Source: Mesorhizobium sp. B2-1-1 (lineage in GTDB: Bacteria; Pseudomonadota; Alphaproteobacteria; Rhizobiales; Rhizobiaceae). From it: a DNA stretch of 64,000 nucleotides. A model generated the notes under the pieces. It was not told where the DNA came from, ran no database searches, and saw only the letters and a program-made list of their open reading frames with translations. The position numbers were made by a program, and so were the translations under genes. The stretch covers positions 496,001 to 560,000 of the forward strand of contig NZ_CP083954.1 of the NCBI RefSeq assembly GCF_006442975.2. The letters are read 5' to 3'. Every line of letters starts with the position of its first letter. Position 1 is the first letter of the stretch. Below, piece after piece: positions 9,644 through 21,747 of this stretch.

Positions 9644-9654
9644 GGGAGGAAAAG

Positions 9655-10479
9655 ATGGCACGCGCAGTCACAACCCGGCACAAGACGATCGCGACGGCTG
9701 CCGCCTGGATCGTCGCCCTGCTGATCTTCTTCCCGATCCTCTACACCATCATCACCTCGTTCAAGTCGGAACAGGAGGCGATCCAAGGCTTCAACCTGAT
9801 CCCGTCCGGGACCTTCGAGAGCTATTCCGAGGTCCAGGCGCAGAACGGCTATTTCAAGTTCTTCCTGAACTCGGTGCTGCTCTCGGTCGGCTCGACCATC
9901 CTGGCCCTGCTGGTCGCCATTCCGGCGGCCTGGTCGATGGCGTTCTCGCCGACCAAGCGGACCAAGGACATTTTGATGTGGATGCTGTCCACCAAGATGA
10001 TGCCGGCGGTGGCCGTGCTGTTTCCGATCTACCTGATCTTCCGCGACACCGGCCTGCTCGACAGCCGCATCGGCCTGATGGTGATGCTGATGCTGATCAA
10101 CCTGCCGATCGTGGTGTGGATGCTCTACACCTATTTCCGCGAAATCCCCGGCGAGATCCTGGAAGCGGCGCGCATGGACGGCGCCTCGCTGTGGAACGAG
10201 ATCATCTATGTGCTAACACCCATGGCGGTGCCGGGCATCGCCTCGACCATGCTGCTCAACATCATCCTGGCCTGGAACGAAGCGTTCTGGACGATCCGGC
10301 TGACCACGACGGAAGCAGCACCCTTGACCGCCTTCATCAGCTCCTTCTCCAGCCCGCAAGGCCTGTTCTGGGCGAAGCTCTCGGCCGCCTCGACGCTGGC
10401 GATCGCGCCAATCCTGATCATGGGCTGGTTCAGCCAGAAGCAACTGGTGCGCGGCCTGACCTTCGGTGCGGTGAAGTAG
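9655..10479 (+). CDS. smoG: Polyol ABC transporter permease (SmoG-like)
   Basis: 274 residues, MalG-like carbohydrate permease with about six transmembrane helices and the EAA loop EILEAARMDGASLWNEI (about 167-183). The start ATG 9655 has GGGAGG upstream; the same frame is open far upstream, but only as a shadow of smoF. Forms the membrane channel with SmoF and is energised by the ATPase encoded 60 bp downstream. Confidence 0.9.
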   Translation: MARAVTTRHKTIATAAAWIVALLIFFPILYTIITSFKSEQEAIQGFNLIPSGTFESYSEVQAQNGYFKFFLNSVLLSVGSTILALLVAIPAAWSMAFSPTKRTKDILMWMLSTKMMPAVAVLFPIYLIFRDTGLLDSRIGLMVMLMLINLPIVVWMLYTYFREIPGEILEAARMDGASLWNEIIYVLTPMAVPGIASTMLLNIILAWNEAFWTIRLTTTEAAPLTAFISSFSSPQGLFWAKLSAASTLAIAPILIMGWFSQKQLVRGLTFGAVK

Positions 10480-10539
10480 GGGCGCCGTGAAGTAGCAGCG
10501 TGCGCCAGGCGGCGGACGGAAATCCACCGGGAGGAAAGC

Positions 10540-11540
<1,001 letters not shown>

Positions 11541-11544
<4 letters not shown>

Positions 11545-12311
11545 GGCTGAAAGGCAAATCGGCGCTGATCACCGGGTCGGCGCGCGGCATCGGCAAGGCC
11601 TTCGCCGAAGCCTATGCCCGTGAGGGCGCCATCGTGGCGATTGCCGACATCGATCTCGAGGCGGCGCAAAAGACGGCCGCCGAGATCGGCGGCAAGGCCT
11701 ATGCGGTGAAGCTCGACGTCACGGACCAGGCCTCCATCGATGCCGCGGTGCAGGCGGTGGAAACCAGGACCGGCGGCCCGGACATACTGATCAACAACGC
11801 CGCTTTGTTCGACCTGGCTCCGATCGTCGACATCACCAAAGCGAGCTACGACAAACTGTTTTCCGTCAATGTCGCCGGCACGCTGTTCATGCTGCAGGCG
11901 GCCGCGCGCTCGATGATCGCGCAGGGAAAGGGCGGCAGGATCATCAACATGGCGAGCCAGGCCGGACGGCGCGGCGAAGCGCTGGTCGCGGTCTACTGCG
12001 CCAGCAAGGCGGCGGTCATTTCGCTGACCCAGTCGGCCGGGCTCGACCTGATCAAGCACGGCATCAACGTCAACGGCATCGCGCCTGGCGTCGTCGACAG
12101 CGACATGTGGGACCAGGTCGACGCGCTGTTCGCCAAATATGAGAACCGGCCGAAAGGCGAGAAGAAAAGACTGGTCGGTGAAGGCGTGCCTTACGGCCGC
12201 ATGGGCAGACCGGAGGACCTCGCCGGCATGGCCGTGTTCCTGGCCAGCGACGAAGCCGAATATATCGTCGCCCAGACCTACAATGTCGATGGCGGCCAGT
12301 GGATGAGTTGA
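11541..12311 (+). CDS. smoS: Sorbitol dehydrogenase, short-chain type (SmoS)
   Basis: 256-residue classical short-chain dehydrogenase. NAD-binding TGSARGIG (11-18), an Asp after the second strand (IADID) favouring NAD over NADP, NNAA near 85, and the catalytic Ser in NMASQAG plus YCASK (Tyr and Lys). It resembles the galactitol/sorbitol dehydrogenases that oxidise D-glucitol to D-fructose. Translationally coupled to the transporter ATPase, so oxidation of the imported polyol is the expected job. Confidence 0.9.
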
Positions 12312-12320
12312 GGCGGGGGC

Positions 12321-12431
12321 GGCCTCTTCTCCCCGTGCCTCCGCGGGGAGAAGAGGCCAACATCAAGGTGGCGGCCGCATCGCCTCGGAAGGCATGTGCC
12401 GCTTCCTACCCTCTCCCGGTGAAGGGGAGAG
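12321..12431. repeat. Two palindromic units between smoS and mtlK
   Basis: The first unit is a perfect 15-bp inverted repeat (12321-12335 and 12344-12358, arm GGCCTCTTCTCCCCG) with an 8-nt loop. The second, 50 bp further, pairs CTCTCCC (12411-12417) with GGGAGAG (12425-12431) inside a C-rich/G-rich pair of tracts. The C-rich TCTCCCC/GGGGAGA core recurs at 27.0-27.2 kb and 43.3 kb, so these are likely members of a dispersed rhizobial palindromic repeat family. They occupy most of the 160-bp gap and may also shape mRNA stability before mtlK. Confidence 0.6.
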
Positions 12432-12471
12432 AAGGGTAACGAAGGCCGCAACCCGGCCAAAGGGTAAACAG

Positions 12472-13950
12472 ATGACCGTGAAACTCTCTTCCGCCAATCT
12501 CGCCAACCTGCCCGCCAGGGTCGCAGGTCCGAAATACGACCGCGCAGCGCTGAAGGCCGGCATCGTGCATTTCGGCGTCGGCAACTTCCATCGCTCGCAC
12601 CAGGCCGTCTATCTCGACGAGCTGTTCAATTCGGGCGTCGGCCACGACTGGGCGCTGGTCGGCGCCGGCGTGTTCGAGGGCGAGAAGATCGGCCGCGGCA
12701 AACTGGAAGAGCAGGACTGGCTGACGACGGTGGTCGAGCAGGACGAGGGTCATATGAGCGCCCGCGTCACCGGCGCCATGATCGACTTCCTGACGCCGGG
12801 CGATGCCGCCGCCATCATCGAACGGCTGGCCGATCCGGCGATCAAGATCGTGTCGCTGACCATCACCGAAGGCGGCTATTTCATCGATCCTGCCTCCGGC
12901 GTGTTCAACCCGACGCATCCCGATATCGTCGCCGATGCGCAGCCGGGCGCGACGCCGAAGACCGTGTTCGGCATCATCCTCGCCGGCCTGGTGCGGCGGC
13001 GCGGCGATGGCATCGCACCGTTCACGGTGATGTCCTGCGACAACATTCCCCACAACGGCCATGTCACGTCGGATGGCGTCATCGGGTTGGCCCGCCTGAT
13101 CGACGAGGATCTGGCGGCCTGGGTCGGCGGCAATGTCGCTTTCCCGAACGCGATGGTCGACCGCATCACGCCGGCCACGTCGGACCGCGAACGCGCGATC
13201 CTGGCCAAGGATTTCGGCGTCGAGGACAATTGGCCTGTCTTTTGCGAACCCTTCCGGCAATGGGTGCTGGAAGACCATTTCACCGACGGCCGGCCGCCGC
13301 TTGAAAAGGTCGGCGTGCAGTTCGTCAAAGACGTCGCGCCCTACGAGCTGATGAAGATCCGCATCCTCAATGGCGGCCATGCCACCATCGCCTATCCGGC
13401 CGGGCTGATGGACATCCATTTCGTGCATGAGGCGATGCAGGAGCCGCTGGTGCGCGGCTTTCTCGACAAGCTCGAGCATGACGAAATCATTCCGACCGTA
13501 CCGCCGGTGCCAGACACGGTCCTGGAGGATTATTACCAGCTCATCGAAAAGCGCTTTTCCAACCCCAAGATCGGCGACACGGTGCGCCGGCTCTGTCTCG
13601 ACGGTTCCAATCGCCAGCCGAAATTCATCATCCCGACCATCGCCGACCGCTTGAAGGCGGGAAAGAGCGTCGCCGGCCTGGCACTTGAATCGGCGCTGTG
13701 GTGCCGCTACTGCTTCGGCACGACGGACAGCGGCGCGGTCATCGAGCCCAACGATCCGAACTGGGACCGCGTGCAGGCGACGGCAAAGGCGGCAAAGGAC
13801 GCGCCCGCCGCCTGGCTTGCGATGGAAGACATCTATGGCGATGTCGGGCGCGCCACCGCGTTCGTCGAGGCTTTCGCGCATGCATTGAACCTGCTGTGGA
13901 CGGATGGCACGCGCGCCACGCTGACGCGCTACCTCGCCGGCAAGCTCTGA
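12472..13950 (+). CDS. mtlK: Mannitol 2-dehydrogenase (long-chain polyol dehydrogenase)
   Basis: 492 residues from ATG 12472, typical of the long-chain mannitol/fructuronate dehydrogenase family. N-terminal Rossmann domain with GVGNFHRSHQAVY (about 35-47), the family pattern near SLTITEGGY (about 123-131), and the catalytic helix with Lys and Asn-rich KIRILNGGHA (about 292-301), where Lys acts as the base. Expected reaction: D-mannitol to D-fructose with NAD. It follows smoS in the same direction; a HAD phosphatase and a kinase gene follow directly. Confidence 0.92.
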   Translation: MTVKLSSANLANLPARVAGPKYDRAALKAGIVHFGVGNFHRSHQAVYLDELFNSGVGHDWALVGAGVFEGEKIGRGKLEEQDWLTTVVEQDEGHMSARVTGAMIDFLTPGDAAAIIERLADPAIKIVSLTITEGGYFIDPASGVFNPTHPDIVADAQPGATPKTVFGIILAGLVRRRGDGIAPFTVMSCDNIPHNGHVTSDGVIGLARLIDEDLAAWVGGNVAFPNAMVDRITPATSDRERAILAKDFGVEDNWPVFCEPFRQWVLEDHFTDGRPPLEKVGVQFVKDVAPYELMKIRILNGGHATIAYPAGLMDIHFVHEAMQEPLVRGFLDKLEHDEIIPTVPPVPDTVLEDYYQLIEKRFSNPKIGDTVRRLCLDGSNRQPKFIIPTIADRLKAGKSVAGLALESALWCRYCFGTTDSGAVIEPNDPNWDRVQATAKAAKDAPAAWLAMEDIYGDVGRATAFVEAFAHALNLLWTDGTRATLTRYLAGKL

Positions 13951-13959
13951 AACGGGACC

Positions 13960-14643
13960 ATGGCGCCGGAACTGGTCATTTTCGACTGCGACGGCGTGCT
14001 GGTGGACAGCGAGGCGCTGTCGGTCTCGGCACTGCTCGGCATGATCGCGCTTGCCGGCGGCAGTATCGGCGAGGATACGGCCTACGAGCATTTCCTCGGT
14101 AAGAGCATGAAAAGCGTGCGCGAGATCCTCGCCCGCGACTTCGGCCTGCCCATCACCGATCAGCACCTGACCACGATGCGTGTCGAATTGATGCGCAAAT
14201 TCCGCGAGGAGCTGAAGCCGATCGCCGGCGTCAAGGAAGTGCTGCCGAGGCTTGGCTTGCCGTTCTGCGTCGCCTCCTCGGGCACGCTCGACCGCATCCG
14301 CTACGCGCTCGACGTCACCGGATTGCTCGGATTGATGGAGCCGCATCTGTTCAGTGCCGGCATGGTGGCCAGGGGCAAGCCGGCGCCCGACCTGTTCCTT
14401 CATGCCGCCGCCTCGATGCGGGCGCATCCGCGCAAATGCCTTGTGATCGAGGACAGCCCCGCCGGGGTCGCGGCGGCGCGGGCGGCTGATATGCGCGTGT
14501 TCGCCTTCACCGGCGGCGCGCATGCCGGCAACCCTGCCCTGAAAGCGCGGCTTGCGTCGAGTGAGCCGGACTTTATATTCGCTGACATGCTGCAATTGCC
14601 AGATCTGATTGCAGGCCTGGGAGCGAGAGACAGAGCATCTTGA
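13960..14643 (+). CDS. HAD-superfamily phosphatase in the polyol operon
   Basis: 227 residues. Motif I FDCDGVLVDSE (about 8-18), motif II ASSGT near 106, motif III GKPAPDLF (about 141-148) and motif IV EDSPAGV (about 163-169): a complete beta-phosphoglucomutase/phosphatase-like HAD enzyme. Located 9 bp after mtlK and overlapping the next gene, so it is part of the polyol operon and may remove or prevent build-up of sugar or polyol phosphates. The substrate cannot be read from sequence. Confidence 0.88.
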   Translation: MAPELVIFDCDGVLVDSEALSVSALLGMIALAGGSIGEDTAYEHFLGKSMKSVREILARDFGLPITDQHLTTMRVELMRKFREELKPIAGVKEVLPRLGLPFCVASSGTLDRIRYALDVTGLLGLMEPHLFSAGMVARGKPAPDLFLHAAASMRAHPRKCLVIEDSPAGVAAARAADMRVFAFTGGAHAGNPALKARLASSEPDFIFADMLQLPDLIAGLGARDRAS

Positions 14644-16226
14644 CGAAACAGTTCGTTTGCGCGGTCGATGTCGGCACCGGGAGCGCCCGCGCGGGCATTC
14701 TCGACACCAGTGGCACCTTGCTCGGCCGCGCCGAGCACCCGATCGCCATGCACCAGCCGAAAGCCGATCACGCCGAGCATGATTCGCGCGATATCTGGTC
14801 AGCCGTGTGCGCCGCGGTGCGTGCGGCCCGCGAAAAATCCGGTGTTGCCGCCGAGGACATTGCCGGCATTTCCTTCGATGCCACCTGCTCGCTGGTCGTG
14901 CGCGACAGGCAAGGCGGCCAGCTCAGCGTTTCGGTGACCGGAGAGGAGCGCTGGGACACCATCGTCTGGCTCGATCACCGCGCCATCGCCGAGGCCGACG
15001 AATGCACGGCGAGCGGCCATGAGGTGCTCAACTATATCGGCGGCGTCATGTCGCCGGAAATGGCGACGCCGAAGCTGATGTGGCTGAAGCGAAACCTGCC
15101 GAAGACCTGGAATGAAGCCGGCTATCTATTCGACCTTACCGACTTCCTGACCTGGCAGGCGACGGGGTCGCTGGCCCGCTCGCAGTGCACGCTGACCGCC
15201 AAATGGACCTATCTGGCGCACCGGGAACCCGCATGGCAGCGCGATTTCTTCGAACTCGTCGGCCTCGGCGACCTCTTCGAGCACGGCAATCTGCCCGAAA
15301 GAGCCAGTCCGGTCGGCGCTTACATCGGCTCTTTGAGCGCGCAAGCAGCGGCGGAGCTCGGCCTGACGGAGACATGCCGGGTCGGCGCCGGGGTGATCGA
15401 TGCCTATGCCGGTGCGCTTGGCGTGCTCGGCGGGTTTGCCGGCGACGAGCGGAATATCGGCCGTCATTTGGCGCTGATCGCCGGCACATCCTCCTGCGTC
15501 ATGGCGATGTCACCCGATCCGCAGCCCTTCGCCGGGGTCTGGGGGCCATACTACGGCGCCGCGCTGCCGAAGCTGTGGCTGTCGGAGGGCGGCCAGTCGG
15601 CCACCGGCGCCCTGCTCGACCACATCATCCGCTGGCACGGCGCCGGCGGCGAGCCGAACGCAGCCATGCATGCCACGATTGCAAGCCGCGTCGCCGAGCT
15701 GCGCGCGGCGGAGGGCGATGCCCTTGCCGGCCGGCTGCATGTGCTGCCCGACTTTCACGGCAACCGCTCGCCGCTCGCCGACCCGCATGCGGTCGGCGTG
15801 GTCAGCGGCCTTACGCTGGATTCCTCCTTCGACAGCCTGTGCCGACTTTACTGGCGCACCGCCGTGGGCATCGCGCTCGGCGTGCGCCATGTGCTGGAAG
15901 CGCTGAACGAGAACGGCTATCTCATCGACACGCTGCATGTCACCGGCGGCCACACCAAAAATCCGCTCTTGATGGAACTCTATGCCGACGCCACCGGCTG
16001 CACGGTGGTCGAGCCGCTGGCCGACGAGGCGGTGCTGCTCGGCACAGGCATGGTGGCGGCGACCGCCGCCGGGCTTTTCCCCGACCTCAACGCGGCCTGT
16101 CTTGCCATGCAGCAGGGCGGCAGGACGCGCGCCGCCAACCCGGCCGCCGGCGCCCGCTTCGATCGCGACTACCGGATTTTCCTGGAGATGCACCGGCAAC
16201 GCCAGGCGCTCGACGCGATCCAGTAG
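14640..16226 (+). CDS. FGGY-family pentulose kinase (D-ribulokinase-like)
   Basis: 528 residues, normal for FGGY kinases. The N-terminal phosphate-binding motif DVGTGSARAGI (about 9-19), with the SAR variant, is characteristic of the pentulose/ribulokinase branch. GVIDAYAG (about 252-259) carries the catalytic Asp, and GGHTKNPLL (about 435-443) is the C-terminal nucleotide-binding motif. Translation appears to begin at TTG 14640, overlapping the previous stop. In the operon it would phosphorylate the ketose made by the dehydrogenases, for example D-ribulose or xylulose from pentitols; fructose is less typical for this branch. Confidence 0.85.
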   Translation: MTKQFVCAVDVGTGSARAGILDTSGTLLGRAEHPIAMHQPKADHAEHDSRDIWSAVCAAVRAAREKSGVAAEDIAGISFDATCSLVVRDRQGGQLSVSVTGEERWDTIVWLDHRAIAEADECTASGHEVLNYIGGVMSPEMATPKLMWLKRNLPKTWNEAGYLFDLTDFLTWQATGSLARSQCTLTAKWTYLAHREPAWQRDFFELVGLGDLFEHGNLPERASPVGAYIGSLSAQAAAELGLTETCRVGAGVIDAYAGALGVLGGFAGDERNIGRHLALIAGTSSCVMAMSPDPQPFAGVWGPYYGAALPKLWLSEGGQSATGALLDHIIRWHGAGGEPNAAMHATIASRVAELRAAEGDALAGRLHVLPDFHGNRSPLADPHAVGVVSGLTLDSSFDSLCRLYWRTAVGIALGVRHVLEALNENGYLIDTLHVTGGHTKNPLLMELYADATGCTVVEPLADEAVLLGTGMVAATAAGLFPDLNAACLAMQQGGRTRAANPAAGARFDRDYRIFLEMHRQRQALDAIQ

Positions 16227-16234
16227 AACGCGCC

Positions 16235-17323
16235 TTACCGTGTCAACAAGGATAGGCCGGACTTGGCATCGAACAGATGCATATCCGATTCGTCAAACGT
16301 ATAGCGGACATCGCTGCGGATAGTTGGGCAGACGCGGCTGGGAACGAGTGCGCTGATCTCCTTGCCACCAAGAGCGAATGTCACCAGTGCATCGTTGCCA
16401 TGAAACTCGATGAGATCGGCCGTTCCCGCCAGGAAATTTCCGGCGCTGCCGGGGGTCGCGGGCTTGAGATCCGGGGGCCTGATGCCAAGCACCGCCTGCT
16501 CGCCATGTTGGAGCTTGAAGCGCGAGCCGTTGACGGTGAAGACAGTTCCGCCATTGGTCAGCATCCAGCCATTTTCTTTCCGGGCCACCGTCAAATCGAT
16601 GAAATTCATGTTCGGCGTGCCGATGAAGCCGGCAACGAACAGATTGCCCGGCCGCTCGTAGATTTCCGCCGGCGAGCCGACCTGCTCGATGACGCCGTCC
16701 TTGAGCAGCACGATGCGGTCGGCGAGCGTCATCGCTTCGAGCTGGTCATGGGTGACATAGACGGTGGTGGTCTTCAGCGACTGGTGCAGCCGCGCGATCT
16801 CGACGCGCATGTGGTTGCGCAGCTTGGCGTCGAGATTGGACAGCGGCTCGTCGAACAGGAAGACTTTCGGCGTCTTGATCATGGCGCGCGCGATCGCCAC
16901 GCGCTGCTGCTGGCCGCCGGAAAGCTCGGCCGGCTTGCGGCCGAGATAGGGTTCCAGCCCGAGCGTCCTCGACACCGCTTCGACCCGCTTCTGGATCTCG
17001 GCCGCCGGCACTTTCTGGCGCCGCAGCCCGAAGGCGATGTTGTCGAAGATCGTCATGTGCGGGTAAAGGGCATAGTTCTGGAACACCATGGCGATGCCGC
17101 GGTCGCCCGGATCGAGATCGTTAACCACCTTGCCGCCGATCGAGACCTCGCCGCCGCTGATGTCCTCCAGCCCCGCCAACATGCGCAGCAAGGTCGACTT
17201 GCCACAGCCGGACGGGCCGAGGAACACGACGAACTCGTGCTCCTCGATCGAGAGATTGAGGTCGCGGATGACCGTCGTGGTGCCATAGGCCTTGTCGACA
17301 TGGGAACAGGTGATCGCGGACAT
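16235..17323 (-). CDS. ABC transporter ATPase, MalK-like (second polyol-type system)
   Basis: 362 residues from ATG 17323; the longer open frame upstream is only a shadow of the dehydrogenase gene. Walker [10 protein letters not shown] (36-44), signature LSGGQ (134-138), Walker B FLFDEP (about 155-160), then TOBE_2-type C-terminal domain. Closely similar in plan to SmoK but not identical, and serving the minus-strand transporter of this cluster. Last gene of the operon, 2 bp after the dehydrogenase stop and convergent with the FGGY kinase gene. Confidence 0.92.
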   Translation of the reverse strand: MSAITCSHVDKAYGTTTVIRDLNLSIEEHEFVVFLGPSGCGKSTLLRMLAGLEDISGGEVSIGGKVVNDLDPGDRGIAMVFQNYALYPHMTIFDNIAFGLRRQKVPAAEIQKRVEAVSRTLGLEPYLGRKPAELSGGQQQRVAIARAMIKTPKVFLFDEPLSNLDAKLRNHMRVEIARLHQSLKTTTVYVTHDQLEAMTLADRIVLLKDGVIEQVGSPAEIYERPGNLFVAGFIGTPNMNFIDLTVARKENGWMLTNGGTVFTVNGSRFKLQHGEQAVLGIRPPDLKPATPGSAGNFLAGTADLIEFHGNDALVTFALGGKEISALVPSRVCPTIRSDVRYTFDESDMHLFDAKSGLSLLTR

Positions 17324-17325
17324 GG

Positions 17326-18372
<1,047 letters not shown>

Positions 18373-18387
18373 CGTGTCGTCCTCGCT

Positions 18388-19215
18388 TCAAGTCTTTTTT
18401 TGCCGGAAAACGGAATTCAGGAAGCCGCTGAGCACGCCGAGAAACAACAGCGGCGGCAGCGACAGAAGCACGACCGAGGCGTTCAGGATTCCCCACGGCA
18501 CGTTCATGCCTTGTTGGGAGAGTTCCGAGGCGACGATCGGCAAGGTCTTGGCGTTGGAGCTCGACAGCATCAGCGCGATCAGGAACTCGTTCCAGACCAG
18601 CACGAAACTGAAAGCCACCGCACCGATCAGCGAACGCGCCGCGACCGGCAGCGCAATCCTCCAGAACACCGAATAGGCGCCGTAGCCATCGACGAAGGCC
18701 GCTTCCTCGACCTCCTTCGGCACGGCCTGGAAGGCGGGAATGGCGAGCCACATGATCACCGAGATGGTGAGCAGGCAATAGGTGACGATCAGCGCGGCGA
18801 GCGTGTCGTAAAGCCCGAGCTGCAGCCAGATCACCATCAGCGGAATGGCGACCGCCACCGGCGGCAGGAAGCGAAGCGACAAAACGAAGAACTGGATGTC
18901 GCCGGCCCAGCGGTTCGGGTAGCGCGCTACCGCGTAGGCCGCCGGCAGGCCGAGCACCACGCCGATCAGCACCGCGCAACCGCAGGCGACGACCGAATTG
19001 TAGAGGCCGGTCATGACGCTGTCGCGGCCGACGATATAGCTGATGTTGGCCAGCGTCGGCGTGAACACCAGGCGCGGGACGCGGGTGATGATGTCGACAT
19101 TGTTCTTCAGCGAATTGAGCGCCGTCCAGAGCAACGGAAACACGGCCATGAAACCGGCAAACGCCAGCACGGTCTTGCCGATCAGGCGGCCAGGTCTCAT
19201 GCGATATGACCTCAT
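18388..19215 (-). CDS. Sugar/polyol ABC transporter permease 2 (MalG-like)
   Basis: 275 residues from ATG 19215, which overlaps the stop of permease 1 (ATGA). About six transmembrane helices with the EAA loop VEEAAFVDGYGAYSVFW (about 178-194). A second Met at residue 6 is an alternative start. Forms the channel with the product of the upstream gene. Confidence 0.88.
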   Translation of the reverse strand: MRSYRMRPGRLIGKTVLAFAGFMAVFPLLWTALNSLKNNVDIITRVPRLVFTPTLANISYIVGRDSVMTGLYNSVVACGCAVLIGVVLGLPAAYAVARYPNRWAGDIQFFVLSLRFLPPVAVAIPLMVIWLQLGLYDTLAALIVTYCLLTISVIMWLAIPAFQAVPKEVEEAAFVDGYGAYSVFWRIALPVAARSLIGAVAFSFVLVWNEFLIALMLSSSNAKTLPIVASELSQQGMNVPWGILNASVVLLSLPPLLFLGVLSGFLNSVFRQKKT

Positions 19216-20078
19216 GCCTGCACCCGCCTCCACAGCATGGTGAAGGTGATGACCGTGGCGATCATCATCAGCACCGCCATCGCCGAGGCGTAGGAGACCT
19301 TGCCGGACTCGATGAAGCCTTGCGAGAAGGCGTACATGTCGAGCGTCTCGGTTGCCACGCCCGGACCGCCGCGGGTCATCACATAGATCAGATCGAAGGA
19401 GCGCAGCGATTCGATCATCTTGACGAACATCAGGCTGACCAGCGGCGCCTTCAGCATCGGCAAGGTCACATAGGCGTGGATCTGCCAGCGTTTGGCATGG
19501 TCGAGCCGGGCCGCCTCGATCGGCTGCGGCGGCAGCGTTTCCAGGAGCTTCAGCACGATGACGGCGAAGAACAGGCCCCATTGCCAGACATCGACCGATG
19601 CGACCGCGAACAACGCCGTCGACGGCTTGGACAGCGGATCGAAGATCAGCCCACCGGTCAGCAGCCGGTAGGGGTAAGTGGCGATGCCGTAGAGCGGATG
19701 GTAGGCGAACTTCCAGACGAAGGCCGCCGAGACGCGCGGCAGCAGGACCGGGATGATGAACAGCAGGCAATAGACGTTGCGAAGGCGCGGCGAGGCGACC
19801 TCGAACATCAGGACGCCCAGTCCGATGGCGACCGTCATCGTCGCGATAACCGTGACGAATTCCCATTTCACCGACACCCAGACGGCGTTGAGAAAGCGGC
19901 GGTCGGCGAACAGGTCGGCGAAGTTCGAGAACCAGACATAGGAATAGGCTGTCGAGCTGAGTTCACGGTTCTGCAGGGCGATGACGACCGCGTAGAGCGT
20001 CGGCACCATCGACAGCACCAGAAGGATGGCGAGTGTCGGCACGACGAAGGTGACCGGCAGGGATGAGCGTCGCGGCAT
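19212..20078 (-). CDS. Sugar/polyol ABC transporter permease 1 (MalF-like)
   Basis: 288 residues, about six transmembrane helices (first at about 9-28), with the EAA-type loop PIEAARLDHAKRWQIH (about 187-202). Second gene of the operon, 155 bp after the binding-protein gene, a gap that holds a long hairpin. Typical CUT1-family permease. Confidence 0.88.
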   Translation of the reverse strand: MPRRSSLPVTFVVPTLAILLVLSMVPTLYAVVIALQNRELSSTAYSYVWFSNFADLFADRRFLNAVWVSVKWEFVTVIATMTVAIGLGVLMFEVASPRLRNVYCLLFIIPVLLPRVSAAFVWKFAYHPLYGIATYPYRLLTGGLIFDPLSKPSTALFAVASVDVWQWGLFFAVIVLKLLETLPPQPIEAARLDHAKRWQIHAYVTLPMLKAPLVSLMFVKMIESLRSFDLIYVMTRGGPGVATETLDMYAFSQGFIESGKVSYASAMAVLMMIATVITFTMLWRRVQA

Positions 20079-20166
20079 CTGTCTAACCTCTGCTGCGTCT
20101 CGAATGATTGAGCATGACTGACCTTTCGCGCGAAGGCTGGCTCAAACCGCAATGATGAAACCAGGA

Positions 20167-20222
20167 CCTGCGGCGCACAGGTTCCGGCGCTCCACCGAAT
20201 GCCGTGGACCGCGCGCCGCAGG
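20167..20222 (-). promoter_or_regulatory. Extended hairpin between binding-protein and permease genes
   Basis: A 10-bp perfect stem (CCTGCGGCGC 20167-20176 with its complement 20213-20222) encloses an inner stem (TCCAC 20191-20195 with GTGGA 20204-20208). It lies on the transcript right after the binding-protein stop and lacks a T-tract. The position matches the smoE-smoF hairpin and suggests the same job: keeping binding-protein mRNA in excess. Confidence 0.6.
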
Positions 20223-20233
20223 GGGAGGATGGC

Positions 20234-21505
20234 TTATTTCTTCACCAGCTCGTTGGCATAGGCCTCGAGTTCGTTGAGGCCGCCCTTGATGTCGGTGCGG
20301 GTACCGGTGACCAATTCCTCGAGGATGATACCCCAGCGGTCGCCGAGATCGGGCCAACGCGGGTCCTGCCAGAAATTGACCGCCGTGACCTTGCCGGTTT
20401 CGGCCAGTGCCTGGCCGAGATCGGCGCCGTAAATATCGGCGAATTCCTTGCTGGCCAGAATGCTGGTGCGGTTCAGCTCGCCGAACTGGTGGGCGTCGAG
20501 CCGGCGCTTCTCGTTTTCCTTCGATGTTGCCCAGGCGATGAACAGGCCGGCGCATTTCTTCGAGGCGTCGTCGGCATTGGCCTTCGCTGCGATGGCGAGG
20601 CCATGGCCGTAACCGCCGCCGGGCAGTGGCGACGGGGGCGGCAGGAAACCTATGTTGCCGACGACCTGCGAGGTCTTCGGGTCGACCGCCATGCCCGACA
20701 GCGGCGTCGATTCGACCAGGATCGCGACCTGGCCCGACAGGAAGGCGCCGGTCGATTCATCCCAGCTGCCGGTCTGCGTGCCGGGCGCCGAATCCTTGAA
20801 CAGTTTCAGGTAGGTCTCGGTCGCCTTGACCGCGGCGTCGGAATTGAAGACCGGCTTGTCGCCGTCGAACCACTGGCCGCCATAGGCCTTGAAGAACGGC
20901 ATCCAGCGCCAGACATTGGCGCCCGAACCGCGCGCGCCGCGCAGCGCGATGCCATACATGCCCTTGTCCGGATTGGTCAGCTTCGGCACGTCGGCGATCA
21001 GCTCGTCGAGCGTCTTCGGCGGCTGGATGCCGGCTGCCTCCAGCACGTCCTTGCGATAGACCATCAGGTCGCCGCCGCCGGTCAGCGGCGCGAACCAGAC
21101 CTTGCCATCATAGGTGGCGACCTTCTGGCGGCCCGGATCGAAATCGGCATAGTCGTAGTCGGCCGGATAATAATCGCTCAGCGGCACGATCCATTTCGAG
21201 GACGCGAACAGCGCGACATTGGCTTCGTCGACATAGTAGACGTTGTAGTTGCCGACCGTGGACGCATCGGCGCGCGATTTTGCGCGGCGGTCGTTCTCGT
21301 TGAGGTAATCGATCTGGAAGCCGGCGCCGGCAAGCTTCTCGAACTCGGCCTTGGAGTCCTCCAGAAGCGTCAGGCCGTCACGTGGTTGCGCCAGCACCTT
21401 GACCGGCGCCGAGCAGACCGGCGCCTGCGCTAAAGCGATGGTTGAAACGGTAGCGGAAAGCATGAAAGCTGCACCAAGGCTGGCAGCGAGCCGAATTGGT
21501 TTCAT
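20234..21505 (-). CDS. ABC transporter substrate-binding protein (second polyol-type system)
   Basis: 423 residues from ATG 21505, with GGAGG 8 nt upstream. Signal peptide (about 1-27, ending ALAQA). Family 1 solute-binding protein with an unusually tyrosine-rich stretch near 115-125 (YYPADYDYADFD). First gene of a five-gene operon: binding protein, two permeases, dehydrogenase, ATPase. Substrate is probably a polyol because of the dehydrogenase; no closer assignment is possible. Confidence 0.88.
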   Translation of the reverse strand: MKPIRLAASLGAAFMLSATVSTIALAQAPVCSAPVKVLAQPRDGLTLLEDSKAEFEKLAGAGFQIDYLNENDRRAKSRADASTVGNYNVYYVDEANVALFASSKWIVPLSDYYPADYDYADFDPGRQKVATYDGKVWFAPLTGGGDLMVYRKDVLEAAGIQPPKTLDELIADVPKLTNPDKGMYGIALRGARGSGANVWRWMPFFKAYGGQWFDGDKPVFNSDAAVKATETYLKLFKDSAPGTQTGSWDESTGAFLSGQVAILVESTPLSGMAVDPKTSQVVGNIGFLPPPSPLPGGGYGHGLAIAAKANADDASKKCAGLFIAWATSKENEKRRLDAHQFGELNRTSILASKEFADIYGADLGQALAETGKVTAVNFWQDPRWPDLGDRWGIILEELVTGTRTDIKGGLNELEAYANELVKK

Positions 21506-21747
21506 TATTTTCTCCTCCAGGAACACGTCGCAGGAAGCGGACGTCCTCGGGTTGCGCGATCCTCACCATCGCCCGAGCGACTTGCCACCCATCGCCAAAA
21601 TGCGGAGTTGCAGCGGCTCGCGCTAGAAGCCCCGTTGCAGAAGACCTGTACTTTTATGCATTGTGCGGCGCAAAAACCGGCATCCGGTTGCGGCCAATCT
21701 CACATGAGTATCGATCGGACTCGGAGGCGGTGGTTTTTAGGGCGTGC

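Noticed and set aside
8680..9654. Upstream extension of the smoG frame across smoF
   Set aside because: It overlaps the whole of smoF in another frame. The smoG ATG at 9655 has a strong ribosome binding site and the permease similarity begins there.
12406..14595. Very long open frame on the minus strand opposite mtlK and the HAD gene
   Set aside because: It is antisense to two clear genes, has no recognisable domain and a His/Asp/Arg-rich composition typical of shadow frames in GC-rich coding DNA.
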